Shown: piece by piece, positions 35,552-47,676 of the stretch
Layout: every line of letters starts with the position of its first letter
Numbering within the stretch: position 1 is the stretch's first letter
From: Ottelia alismoides
Lineage: Eukaryota > Streptophyta > Magnoliopsida > Alismatales > Hydrocharitaceae
DNA length: 64,000 nt
Direction: 5' to 3'
Assembly: GCA_037367405.1 (NCBI GenBank)
Contig: JAZKJV010000686.1
Location: forward strand, 780,426 to 844,425
The notes under the pieces: model-generated
What the model was told of the DNA's origin: nothing
Database searches by the model: none
Seen by the model: the letters and a program-made list of their open reading frames with translations, nothing else
Program-made: the position numbers and the translations under genes

Positions 35552-38500
35552 TGTTGACACGTTTTCTTCGAGGATCAGAAATTGATGACAATTAAGTCGT
35601 TGTTATCCCCAAAAATCCCGTAACAAACAATTTTTTTTTGCTACTTATTAACCTGTATGCGGACAGGTTCGAACTCAGGGAGGCCACAAATCTCGAGGGT
35701 TATTCAGTTAATCGAAAATCAATCAAGAGAAAAACAGGAATCTCAAAGGATAACTATTGTGATTTTTTATCTTTTTTAATTTTTAATTTTTTTTATTTCT
35801 AATTTTTTTGTACTTTCTGATTTTCAAATTTTTAGTGATTTTTATTTTGCAATTTTTTTAAATTTTAAAATAGCAAACAATATGCACAAGCACAAGAAAT
35901 ATGCACACCAATTCTTTTTTTATAATTTTTAATTATACCAAAGTGCTCACAAAAATACACAGATAATATTTTTGGATTTTAAAGTTTGAAATATTTTTGG
36001 GAATTTTTGTGGAATTTTCATATGTTTTTGTATTTTTCTAAAATAATCAAACAGTAAGAAAATGCGAAATTGTGCACAGCCTGAAGTAATTTGCAACTTA
36101 AAAATATTTCAATAGCCCAAAACTCCTGGCAATTAATTTTATGACAAAATAGAAGCAATTATCTACAAACAGAAACTGAAATTACTATTTTTGGATTTTT
36201 GTAGAATTTTCTGTGATTTTTATAAGATTTTCAGTATTTTTCAAATTTTCTGAGTTGTATAAGGAACTATTCCGTGAAATTGGAACATAAATTAAAAGAC
36301 AATGAAACACAATACCCTAATTTTTAAAAAAATTGGAGTTATTTTTGAATTTTTATGAATTTTTGAATTTAAGGAAGAGAAAAATGGCATGTTTTTTATT
36401 TTTTAATAATAATAAATGAAGACAAAATGTAATGTAAAATTTATGCTAAATGGATATGCGCATCAGAACATAGCATAATTTTTCAAAAATTTTTGGACTA
36501 ATAAAAACATTTATTTCAATAGAAGAATAATGCAAATCAATGTATGAGAACATGGACTAAAATGTAAATAAGTTTTGTTTTTGCATCTAATAAATAACAA
36601 AAATAAAAAGAGGCAAGAAGGTGTAAATTACCCAAGTTGCACATGCATCGCACATGCTAAGCGATTTCGTAATTTTGAAAACTTTTGGGGGCTTGCACAT
36701 AATTTTCCCAAATAAAGTAATGTCTTTAGGGTTCTATGTTTCTTCTTTGTTCAAAAGCCAAAGGCACCACAGGGGGTGCTGCCTGACCTTCCTTCTTCCT
36801 CAAGCACAAGGGGCGAGGACTGGAGGTCGGGCAATGGGCAACATGCGGCTTGGTTGCGATGGCAGCACGCGTGGATCTTCAAGGCTTCAGAGGAGGTGAT
36901 GGCCGAGGGTGAGCTTGGTTGAGATGAGCAACGCCTGGAGGTTGATGGAGGGGAGGTGCGCTTTGCGCGGTGGTGGTTGTCAGGAGATGGAGGCACTCTA
37001 GAGGGGTGCAACGAATGGCTGTGGAGATGGCGACGGGCTTGTGGTCGATGGAGGAGGTCCATTTGCAGGTGGATGCAGTCAAGGAGGAGTTGAAGGGATG
37101 ACGAAGATGTCCTTCCGCAGTGATGGAGATGGTGATGGCAGCACGCGGAGGTGGATGTCCTGGTGCTGGTGCGACGGCAGTGGCCGTGGTCGGAGAAGGC
37201 GGTGGGGAGGGGCGGCGACGCCTGGAGGGCGGCCATCCCTCTTCCTTTTTTATTTTTTTAATTGTAAATAGTGAATCAAAAAAATTTATTATTATTATTT
37301 TTTATTTTTTTTGTAAATCTGAAATATTAAAATAAGAAATGTTTTTTTCTATTTTTTTAAGATTATCCTACAAAACAAATGTTAGAGAAAAACAAATATA
37401 TTTTATTATTTTTTTATTTATTTACAAATCGGAAAAATGAACGAAGATCCGGTGAAAATGAAAGGAAGTGAATCCGATTCTCCGACCACCATGAGTGTTC
37501 GTAGTTGATAGATCATGGGAGGTAGAAATTGAACGCGGAGAGATCAAGAACGTGAGATGAAAAATCGAATCGAAGCGGATCAAATTGTGATGAAATTAAT
37601 GATCTAAATAAAGAAATTGATGACAAAATAAAAGTGCGAGAAATAAAATTATGATTAACCTAGATAAAAATAAGAAAAATGTGGATCTCACCTTAGGAGT
37701 AGAAATGGACCGAGATCGCCTCGACGAAGGCCTACTCGTTGTCCCTGGACGGCTCAGAGGCTAGGCATATTTCTCGACGAAATTTTCTCTCGGAGATCGG
37801 GCTCCTCTCGATAAAGACTGATCCAGTTGGAATGAGGGAGAAGGGGCCATATAAATAGAAAAGATAGAGATGAAATTTGAATTTTTGAATTTCTGAATTT
37901 TTTATTGGAAGAGATAGGAGAGATGAAAATTGAAATGTGATAAAGATAAAAAGATATAAAACTATTTACACAATTATCTATTTTTGAATTTTCGTCACTT
38001 TATTTATTTGAATTAAAAATGTTATTTTTTTATTTTTTTATGGTGGTTAATTAAAAATAGCAACAATATACATATACTATATACATATATGATATTATAT
38101 ACAAGGGTAAGTGAGGAAATTAGCTTCTTTTTCTTCTTTTTTTTTAAATTATTTTTTTTAATTTTTAAATAATTAGTAAAAATACAATATGTACAAAATA
38201 CATTGGAAAATTGCACAAACCATACCAGAAAACCAACTTTTTACTCGTAACTCCAAAAATTATGACATCACAACCATTCTAAAGATAATTTAATTTAGAA
38301 TCCAATGGAAGTGAGATTGGTTCACTTTGAGTTCATATGGAGCCGGAATCGGTCTTTCAATTAATGCTTACTTTTTCCAAGTGTGGTTATTTTTATTCTG
38401 TAAATGATTTAATTGTGTAATTATTTTTATAATTAGAACACATTTTTATTTACAACTTTGATTTTGAAAGTTCTTTCATTTGAGGTCAATTAATGCACAA

Positions 38501-38887
38501 ATAAATTAGTATCAGTTTTATATAGATATACACAAAATAAGTGAGAAGTATTTACAATAACACATACACATTTTTTTGGATTTTCTGCTTAAGGACCCTA
38601 TCTCCCCCTACTTTATTCCTGGTCGATCAGGTCAAGTCTTGACCTTCTCTCGGGGTTTGGATTAGCATGTATATAGTCTTCCTTTTTTAATTTTCTTTTC
38701 TTTACTTTCATTAATTTTCCTTTCTTTCGTTATTTATTTATTTTAGGTTAAAATTAGTAAGAAGTGTACAATATTTACACACATATGCAAGTTAGTAAGA
38801 ATATGGAGTTAGCGTTTTATGCAGGAGTTTTATAAGGGATTTTAAGCTAAAATAAATGAATAAAGATGACGAATCGCAGATTCATCA
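35552..38887 (-). repeat. Beta LTR (unit 2; 3' LTR of N1)
   Basis: Minus-strand start TGATGAATCTGCGATTCGTCA at 38887, end GTTCAACA-type (GTCAACA) at 35552. Same layout as the unit 1 copy: TATA-like site at 37860-37847, GC-rich island at 37240-36770. Several CpG sites have decayed; for example the two CACGTG motifs of unit 1 read CACATG here (36638-36657). Confidence 0.88.
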
Positions 38888-38924
38888 TTCCCCTATGCTT
38901 TACATTTGCTAGTCCCTTAACAAA
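38888..38924 (-). promoter_or_regulatory. N1 PPT and hairpin
   Basis: Minus strand: TTTGTTA/TAGCAAA stem with loop AGGGAC (38924-38905), then TGTAAAGCATAGGGGAA and the LTR start at 38887. Confidence 0.82.
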
Positions 38925-40365
38925 CACTCATTTAAAAGAAAAAAATGAAGAAAAAGAAAAAGAAATGGAAAATAAAGAAAGTAGGATAATATTGAGTATT
39001 AAACTTATCTTCATAAAATTGTAGTTTGGAGCTTTATCGGACCTTTGGATTATCAGTGTGTCGGAACTTTTGTGAGACTTAGAATTTTAAAACAGACATC
39101 CTTCAAGTTCTATACATCATTATCACAGTTTCAGATCAGAAGTCATCTTAGATCAATCCTCTTCCCAATGCACACCCTATGAACATTGAACAATCAACTC
39201 ATGTGTGTAAAAGGTTTTAGCTCTTCCCATCCAGAATGTCGGACTACCATGCAAATCTCCTCTCCAGTAACTCGTCCTCAGGGAGTCAGGTATTTACTTC
39301 TAAGGTCTGTCGCGATGTGTTCACAATCGAATTGGGGGAGAAGTTAGAAGGAGAAAAGAACTGGAGGGTGTCCAGTGTAGTCACCTCTCCTTGTGAAGCT
39401 GGCCAGTGTAACCGAGTCTCCACCAAGATCTGTAGGTTTTCTTGAAGCTTGGACCTTTTTGATCAGATATTTATTTGGTAGTGGCTTCTTTGTATTTAGA
39501 TTTTTGGTGGTTCTGCTTGGATCTTTTTGTGCCCTTACGGATATAGAATCTTTTTGTTTCCGTACATGTTTTGTGGTCTTAAAAAAAATTGTGCCCAGCC
39601 GTCCATCACCTTTTCCGAAGCTTTATTTCAACCCGTACTCCGGTCTTTAGATTTCCACGTAACCAGTCTTCCAACATCCCGTCTAAGTTGAGCTAAGTGA
39701 ATAGTGCGAGAGTACAAATTAATTCCCTATTCCAGAGTTGTACTCAGAAAGAAGAGACCAGGTTAGACAATAAGAGTCAAACGCTGCACATTGTCATGTA
39801 GAACTCAAAGAATTAAGTCAAAGACCTGAAGCTTCTAAAATCCTATTTCTCGGTAAAGTTCCTCTGGGAATTAGGTGGATTAAGGTCCCACTAAGCACCA
39901 TTCTTCAATTTTGTTCCAGACATAGTTTAAATGACAATACTATCCTGAAAAATGCACATGCAAATGCAAGAAAAGATGACAATGCAAAGGTTTTTTTTTG
40001 AAAAGAAATGATGCACATGTGAAAAGAACATTTTTTTAACAATATTTTAATTTTGAATTTTTTATGAATTTTTGGAGAAAATTGCATATGTGAACGAAAA
40101 GGTTTTTTTTGAATTATGCAAGTTTTTATGGATTTTTGGTTTTTTAGTTTTTTTAAGGAAAAAGGGTTAGTAAAATATATACATACAAGATTTTTTTGTT
40201 TTGTTTTGTTTTGTTCTTGTTTTTGCTTTTTTTGTTTTTTTCTGTGTTTTTGTTTGTTGTTGTTTTGTTTATTTGTTTTACAAAATTATACACATAACCC
40301 CCTAAATAAACATATTTAAAAGTACGAGTTATGTCTAAAGTATATATACAATATATACGACACTC
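38925..40365 (-). other. N1 3' untranslated region
   Basis: Non-coding, with a (GTTTT)n-like stretch at 40190-40280. It matches 29981-31458 in unit 1. No gene supported. Confidence 0.7.
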
Positions 40366-40744
40366 CTTTATATAAAGCTCGAACTATGTCCTCACAGAGA
40401 TCAGAGAGCGAAAAAGTAAGACATAACTTGTGCTAAGTATAGAAAAGTGAAAAGACTCTCAACAACTCAAAGAAAATATAAAACGAAGAGAAGTCGGTGA
40501 TCTCCCCCTATACTTAGGATAATGTAATCCGAAGTTAGTAGAGTGTACAAAAGGGGAAAACCAATGAAGAGTGTACAGACTCAAAAAAAAAATAAAAAGA
40601 CATGATATGAACAACATCACCCCCTATACTTAGGGTAGAGTATCCCTAAGTTTAGGCAACAACAAGAGTGATGAACAGGAAGAATATGAACAACACAAAT
40701 CATTCAACGCCTATACTTATGATAAAGCATATCCTAAGTATAGA
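40366..40744 (-). repeat. N1 array of four hairpin/PPT modules
   Basis: Modules at 40744-40709, 40655-40619, 40542-40504 and a long one at 40443-40366 (minus sense order). The first three have arms of the TACTTAGG/CCTAAGTA type with a C-run on the plus strand, so G-run in sense. In the long module the outer 3' arm has decayed (CTTTATATAAAG). Same order as in N2 and P1. Confidence 0.85.
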
Positions 40745-40839
40745 ATATATACACAAACACATAGAAAATGGGTGAATGATAAACCGGGAGAAGAAAGAGT
40801 GAAACGAAAGGATATACAAGAGGATTGGATGTACAAAGG

Positions 40840-42675
40840 TCAAGAAGGTCGAAAGTGAACCTTCTTGCGGGACCGATGAGGTATGGATTTGACAAGGTGT
40901 AGGTCAATATTAGAATCATCATTAGACATAAACTGAGTAGGATCGACCAAGAATGTATCCTCGGCAATTTCAGATTGTGCAGGCCTAAACTAGTTATTGG
41001 AAGTAGTGTGGTCATGTCCTGCCTGAGAAGTCTCGCAAACATCAAAGTAAAATGGCTCGAAATCATTATCAAAAAAAGTATGATCAATTTCAGCCTGGGG
41101 AGCCTCTACCGGATCATAATCTTTATCAAAAGGCCCAAATTCTTTTATAAAAGTAATCATATCAAATTTGTCCTGATCGGTCTCATATGAATCAGGGTGA
41201 ATAGGAACGAACTCATCAGTGAAAGTAGTCGAATCATGTCCGCTCTGTCTAGTATCATATTCTGCCTTCCGCTCTAAGGTGTCCATCGTGTAAATTCCGC
41301 AGATGTCATCAATGCATCTCCACATACCAGAAGGGGGAACTCCAAGGTCTAAGCTTTCTGAGTCTTTCTCATTCAAAAGGAATTCTTGGGTTTCCTTATC
41401 ATCCAACATATAACAAGAATCTCTGATATTATCATCGAGGTCAAATTCTTTGGTGTTGGCTAACATGGGCGGGCTCTCATGGGATGCAGATCTCTGGTCA
41501 GTAGTGGGTGTAGTGATCAACACATCGCTACCTACATCAGAACGGAAGCGAATCTCTCCTAAACTATAATCAATAGCGGCTCTTGCAAAGGCGAGGAAAG
41601 GTCATCTCAGGATGATTGGAGGGTGCTCCATAGGGTGGAGGTCTCCACGGGTATTACAACAAAATTCGAAGTGAATTTCATGCCATGAATAAGAATGACA
41701 ATGTTTTCTAAAATACCCTTCAGCCTCTTGATAGATCCATCAGCAAATTGAACTATCATCCTGATTTTCTAGAGAGACCCAAGATGAAGAGACTGTACCA
41801 TAGAGAAGGGTATTATATTGATTGATGAACTGCCGTCAAGGAGATTGTTATAACAAGAATAGTCAGATATGGAGCAACTCACAAGAGGTGGCAGTGTTCC
41901 CTTTCTTAAAATACAAACGGTGAGAGATGGCATAGGCAGTGGCCATAGTCAAGATGCGATGCTCAGATCTTCTACTTCGCTTTCTCTTCTTGTGTTGAGG
42001 AGTAGATAAATCTGTCATGGCCTGCTAAAGTAGAGCTTTAATGATCTCATGAAGGGTGGCTACCACTTCGGGTTCAGTTAACATTTTTTGAATTTTTGGA
42101 CCTCATCCATACAAGGGAGGAGATCAGAATCAACATTTACACGAGGATTGCCAAGAGCAGTCTGTATAATGGAATCGTCGGGGTCAAGGTTGGGACATGA
42201 TGTGAATAGATGTGTGGGTAAATGATCAGACATTTGGGGTCCTCTCCTCACAAAATGAATCAATAATGTGTCTCCCAGAATCTTTTTGTATTTTTAAGAT
42301 TTTTGTATTTTTTTGTATTTTGGGCAATTGCAAGCTCTCATGATTATCCTCAAGTGAATCCATATCCTTAAATAGTGGAGCAGCATTTTGGCTCATATTT
42401 ATGTTAAGTAGATTGCTAATCCTCGAATTCATATGCTCCATCATCTGGTTCAGTATCTCAAGTGTGGAAATCATGAAAGGTGACTCCAGAATCCCAAGAT
42501 CGGGTGGGTTGAATGAGGGTGGGTGAAAATCAACGTCCTCCGATTCCTGAAATAATGGGTTAGGTGGATATGCACAAAAATCAAGAGGAAAGTCCTCTTG
42601 GAAAAAGGAAGGTGGATCGTCTAGAGAATGCAAGAAGTCTGCAAAGATCAGATTAAAATAACTCCAGTCGACCAT
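40840..42675 (-). pseudogene. N1 reduced gag-protease-acidic protein (broken)
   Basis: Starts M-V-D-W-S-Y-F at 42675, matching the P2 gag N-terminus M-S-D-W. The first 150 codons (42675-42226) are open: a Pro/Phe/Asp-rich segment, then ILNQMMEHMNSRISNLLNI, a possible coiled coil. The capsid core is absent. Frameshifts follow near 42240 and at a run of six A (42089-42084). The protease part (about 42000-41530) is broken. An acidic domain is open at 41523-40990 (MLDDKETQEFLL, GMWRCIDDICGIYT, FGPFDKDYDPVEA) and ends at a TAG (CCGG in N2 became CTAG at 40990-40993). Homology resumes to RSRKKVHFRPS and a stop at 40840. Confidence 0.75.
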
Positions 42676-44089
42676 CTCTGAAATAAAAGAAGGGATCGAG
42701 AGAACAAGGGTCAGGTCAAAAGATATAGAGAAAATAGGCGCAAATGCACAGAAGGATCGAATATGCACACAAGAAATCAAACACAATACAAACCCCAGTT
42801 CACCAACTCAACTCAAAGTATAGACCGTGAAGGTTCAATCAATTATCTTGTCAAATTTTGAGTTTGGTGAGAATACAATATATCAGAGCAGTTAGAGCGA
42901 GCTGTTAGGAACCCAATGCTCTCAAGATACTGGCCTAATCCCAAAGTAAGATCTTTCCCAGCCAGTATGAATTACGGACCATTTACTAGCTACCCGATCA
43001 ATTCAATCGGTTAAGGACGTCACGGGCCGCTTTACTGGATACCGGAGAGATCCTCACTGGAGAACGACTAACCCAAGATAGTAGTCTGAAAAGAGTTCGG
43101 GTGTGGCTCTATCCTAGTGTGTGGGTCGCTCTCTCGCTCAAGCAAACCAAACAATGAGGGGGTTACTCTCCCCAATAATGATTTTTCCTTGTATTTTTTA
43201 GGGTCGAGTTTTCTTTAGCAGTCTCGGTTTTAGCAATTATCACTTGGTTAAAATATTTTCAACGAATGGCCTACCGAGTGTCCTATTTCCTTTTTAACTG
43301 ATGTGAGTAAAAACAAGGAAGGAGATCGGAAATAACAATGCGTGATTAAAAACAATGATGCATGTAGGAGTTAGAGATGCGTACCTTGTTGCCATCACTC
43401 TACATGCAAGTGATCCACGCATAATTGAAATAAAGTATCCTATATGATGCAAGTGAACCGTCCTAGATGATAGCTTCTATTAACAGGCAAGATCAAGTTA
43501 ATTTCACTAAGTCCAAATTATGCTCTACTCTATAGACACAGAAATTTTTTGTTTAGGGTGTTTGGACCTAATTAATTCCCTGGATCAAGCAAATTAATTA
43601 AAGCAATCAAGAGGTAGCTCATGAAATCTACGGGAAATAAAGAAAAATAAGGCGATGAAAACAAAACCGGTGAGGTCCTCCAAGTGCACCGACACTTGGT
43701 GAAATAGACCCCACAACAAATGAATGTTCGTTTTACAAAGTTCAAATGGTAGAAAAGAAAAACTCTCCCTCTCTTTTTTTATTTTTTTCAATTCTTCTTC
43801 TCCTCTTCTCACGCTATCCTGTGGTTTGGTGAAGAATCAAGCCGCCTCCACGTTGCTTGGGTGCTTCGACAATACTAGGATCGCCTCCTTCGCTCCGCAG
43901 GCCCTCGCAAGAAAAAGAAAAGAGAATGTGTAATAAATACAATTATCAAATATGAGAAAGAGAAAAAAGAAAAACAAAATTAAATGAATGCAGTGGATAT
44001 GAACAATGAAGTGAATGACAAAATGTAAATAGATATTTACAACCAAGAATAGCAGGTTAAAAGAGAAACCAAACTACCCTCGTCGTGCC
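42676..44089 (-). other. N1 leader
   Basis: Non-coding leader between PBS and the gene, colinear with the N2 leader (49512-50910). It holds a T-rich tract (43766-43802) and a CGCCTCCACGT segment near 43842. No gene supported. Confidence 0.65.
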
Positions 44090-44107
44090 TCCTCGGCAAC
44101 ATTGCCA
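44090..44107 (-). other. Primer-binding site (N1)
   Basis: The minus strand reads TGGCAATGTTGCCGAGGA, three bases after the LTR end AACA, with three changes from the tRNA-Asp PBS. It is followed by GGCACGACGAGG. Confidence 0.85.
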
Positions 44108-44110
44108 TTT

Positions 44111-46752
44111 TGTTGAGCAAGGATTCTCGGTGAATCAGATAAAATAATGATAATATTATCGTTGCTATCCCCAAAAATCCCGTGACAAATAATTTTTTTA
44201 TTTTGCTACTTATTAACCTGTATAGCAGACATGGTCGAACTCAGGGAGGCTACAAATCCTAAGGGTTATTCAATTAATCAAAAAGCAATTAAGAGAAAAA
44301 CAAGAATCTCAAAGGATAACTATCCTTGGTTTTTGTGATTTTTTATCTTTTATATTTTTTTATATTTTTATTTCTAATTTTTTTTGTATTTTCTGATTTT
44401 CAACTTTTTAGTGATTTTGATTTTGCAATTTTTTTTTTAATTTTCAAATAGCAAACTATATGCACAAGCACAAGAAATATGCACACCAACTCTTTTTTTT
44501 GTAATTTTCAATTATACCAAAAGTGCTCAGAAAAATACAGAGATGTTATTTTTTTATTTTAGAAGTTTTGAAATGTTTTTGGGAATTTTTATGGAATTTT
44601 TAGATGTTTTTATATTTTTTCAAATAACCAAACAGTGAAAAAATGTGAAATTGTGCTTAGCCTGAAGTAATTTGCAACTTAAAAATATTTCAATTGCCCA
44701 AAACTTCTGGCAATTATTTTTATAACAAAATAGAAGCAATTATCTACAAATAGGAACTGAAGATTTTTGTAGAATTTTCTGTAATTTTTATAAGATTTTT
44801 AGTTTTTTTATTTTTTTTTGAGTTTTATAAAGAACTAATGCGTGAAATTTGCATAGAAATTAAAAGACAACGAAACACAACTACCCTAATATTTTAAAGT
44901 TTTTGGAATTATTTTCACATTTTTTATGAATTTTTGAATTTCAAGATGAGAAAATGGAATGTTTTTGATTTTTTAATAATAATAAATGAAGACAAAATGG
45001 AATGGAAGTTTTATGCTAGATGGATATGCACATCAGAAGCATAACATAATTTTTCAAAAAAATTTGGACTAATAAAAACATTTATTTCAATAGAAGAATC
45101 ATGCAAATCAATGTATGAGAACAAGGACTAAAATGTAAATGAGTTTTGTTTTTGCATCAAATAAATAATAAAAATAAAAAGAGGCAAGAAGGTGTAAATT
45201 ACCCAGGGAACGTGCTAAGCTCTAAGTACAGGGGTGATTTCGTAATTTTGAAAACTTCTAGGGGCTTGCACATAATTTTCACAAAGAAACTAATGTCTTT
45301 AGGGTTCCAGGTTTCTTCTTCGTTCAAAAGCCAAAGGCACCACAGGGGGCGCTGCCCGAGCTTCCTTCTTCCCCAAGCACAAGGGGTGAGGGTTGGAGAT
45401 CGTGCAATGGGCGGCTTGCGGCTTGGTTGCGATGGCGGCGCACATGGTTCTTCAAGGCTTCAGAGGCGGTGATGGCCGAGGGAGAGCTTGGTGGAGATGA
45501 GCGGTGCCTGGAGGTTGATGGAGGGGAGGCGGGCTTCGCGCGGTGGTGGTTGTCAGGAGATGGAGGCACTCTAGAGGGGCGCCATGAAGGGCTACGGGAT
45601 GGCGGCGGGCTTGTGGTCGATGGAGGAGGTCCAGTCGCAGGTGGCTATGGTCAAGGAGGAGATGAAGGGCTGACGAAAATGGCCTTACACAGTGAAGGAG
45701 ATGGCGATGGCAGTGCTCGGAGGTGGATGCCCTGGTGCTGGTGCGACGGTAGTGGCCTTGGTTGGAGAAGACAGTGGGGAGGGGCGGCGGCGCCAGGAGG
45801 GTGACCGTCCCTCTTACTTTTTTTATTTTTTATTTTTTTAATTGTAAATAGTGAATCAAAAATATTTTATTTTTATTGTTATTTTTATTATTATTTTGTA
45901 AATCCCAAAAATTAAAAAGAGAAATGTTTTTTTATTTTTATTTTTTTAAGATTATCCTGCAAAACAAATGTTAGAGAAAAACAAATATATTTTTTCATTA
46001 ATTTTTTATTTATTTACAAATTGGAAAAGTGAACAAGGATTCGATGAAAATGAAAGGAATCGAATTAAGATTCTCCGACCATAGTGCGTGGTTGGAGTTG
46101 ATAGATCGTGGGAGGTAGAAATTGAATGCAGAGAGATCAAGAACGTGAGATGAAAAATCGAGTCGAAGCGGATCAAATCGTGATGAAATTAATGATCTAA
46201 ATAAAGAAATTGATGACGAAATAAAAGTGAGTGAAATAAAATTACGATTAACCTAGATAAAAATAAGAAAAATGTGGATATCACCTTAGGAGCGGAAATG
46301 GACCGTGATCGCCTCGACGATGGCCGACTCGCTGTTACCGGACGGCTCGGAGGCTAGGCACTTTTATTGACGAAATTTTCTATCGGAGATCGGGCTCCTC
46401 TCTAAAAAGATTGATCCAGTAGGAATGAGGGAGAAGGAGCCATATAAATAGAAAAGATAGAGATGAAATTTGAATTTTTGAATTTTTGAATTTTTTGGTG
46501 GAAGAGATAAGAGAGATAAAAATTGAAATGAGATAAAGATAAAAAAGGATAAAAATATTTACAAAATTATCTATTTTTTTTAAATATTTGTCACTTTATT
46601 TTTTTGAATTAAAAAATGTTATTTTTTTATTTTCATGGTGGTTAATTAAAAGTAGCAACTATATAAATATACTATATACATATATGACATTATATACAAG
46701 GCTAAATAAGGAAATCTGCTTCTTTTTCTTCTTTTTTTTTAAATTATTTTTT
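44111..46752 (-). repeat. Beta LTR shared by N1 and N2 (U3 start deleted)
   Basis: Colinear with 26595-29223 and 35552-38170. The LTR start, PPT and hairpin (about 1.8 kb of sequence in the other copies) are deleted, and the 3' UTR resumes at 46753. TATA-like site at 46453-46440; GC-rich island at 45805-45330. It served as the 3' LTR of N2 and the 5' LTR of N1. Confidence 0.85.
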
Positions 46753-47198
46753 AAATATCAATACTATCCTGAAAAATGCACATATAAATGCAAAATATGA
46801 ACAATGCAAAGAGGTTTTTTTGAAAAGAAATGGTGCACATGAAAAGAACAACTTTTAAAACAAATTTCTAATTTTGAACTTTTTATGCATTTTTGGAGGA
46901 AAATGCAGATGTGAAAGAAAGATATTTTTGAATTATGAAAGTTTTTATAGTTTTTTGGTTTTGTAGTTTTTTTAAGGAAAAAAGGGTTAGTAAAATATAT
47001 ACAAGTATATAGCAGATTTTTTTGTTTGTTTGTTTGTTTTGTTTTGTTTTTTTCTTTTTTTCCTTTTTTTAATTTTTGTTTTGTTTTTGTTTTGTTTTTT
47101 TACACACGTAGATTTTACAAAATTATACACATAACCCACAAATAAAAGTATTTAGAAATACGAGTTATGTCTAAAGTATATATACAATATATACGACA
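46753..47198 (-). other. N2 3' UTR (shortened)
   Basis: Matches 31005-31458 and 39940-40365. Starts at ATCAATACTATCCTGAAAAA next to the LTR deletion. Contains GTTT/GTTTT repeats (47010-47098). Confidence 0.75.
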
Positions 47199-47584
47199 CC
47201 CCCTATACCTAGCTCGAACTATGTCCTCATAGTGATCAGAGAGAGAAAAAGGAAGACATAACTCGTGCTAAGTATAGAAACGTGAAAAGAACTCCTATGC
47301 TACAACGACTTAAAGAAAAGATAAAAAGAAGAGAAGTTGGTGATCCCCCCCATACTTAGGATCAAGTAATCCTAAGTATAGTAGAGTGTACAAAAGGGGA
47401 AAACCGATGACGAGAATGTATGGACTCAAAAATAAAAGACACGATATGAACAGCATCACCCGCCTATACTTAGGGTAGAGTATCCCTAAGTAGAGGCAAA
47501 AACAAGAATGATGAACAGGACGAATATGAAAAAAACAAATCATTCACCCCCCTATACTTAGGATAAAGCACATCCTAAGTATAT
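47199..47584 (-). repeat. N2 array of four hairpin/PPT modules
   Basis: Best preserved set: 47584-47547 (ATACTTAGGAT/ATCCTAAGTAT, with six C on the plus strand), 47496-47460 (ACTTAGGGTA/TATCCCTAAG), 47381-47345 (ATACTTAGGAT/ATCCTAAGTAT) and a long module at 47277-47199 with CTATAC, GACATA and CTCGTGC pairings. In the minus sense each ends in a run of G. Confidence 0.88.
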
Positions 47585-47676
47585 CATATATACACACACA
47601 GAAAAGGGATGAATGATAAAACATAAGAAGAAAGAGTGAAACGTAAGGATATGCAAGAGGAGTAGATGTACAAAGG

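Larger units (their letters stand above)
31501..40408. repeat. Tandem segmental duplication, unit 2 (about 8.9 kb)
   Basis: Second copy of 22490-31500, starting GTGAATCCTC and ending at GAGAGCGAA near 40408. The outer breakpoints share GAGCGAA, a short homology that could have guided the exchange. Unlike unit 1, this unit continues naturally into the rest of the N1 element, so it is probably the original right-hand part. Confidence 0.9.
35552..46752 (-). mobile_element. N1: non-autonomous beta element
   Basis: 5' LTR 46752-44111 (its U3 start deleted), PBS, leader, a reduced gag-pro gene (42675-40840), hairpin/PPT array, 3' UTR, PPT, 3' LTR 38887-35552. There is no RT, RNase H or integrase, so movement would need proteins from an autonomous relative. 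The 3' end sits in an RT gene. N1 shares its 5' LTR with N2, forming a chain. Confidence 0.85.

Noticed and set aside
40366..40744. CRISPR-like array of spaced repeats
   Set aside because: The repeats are imperfect palindromes of different lengths tied to the PPT motif, in a plant retrotransposon 3' UTR; no cas genes.
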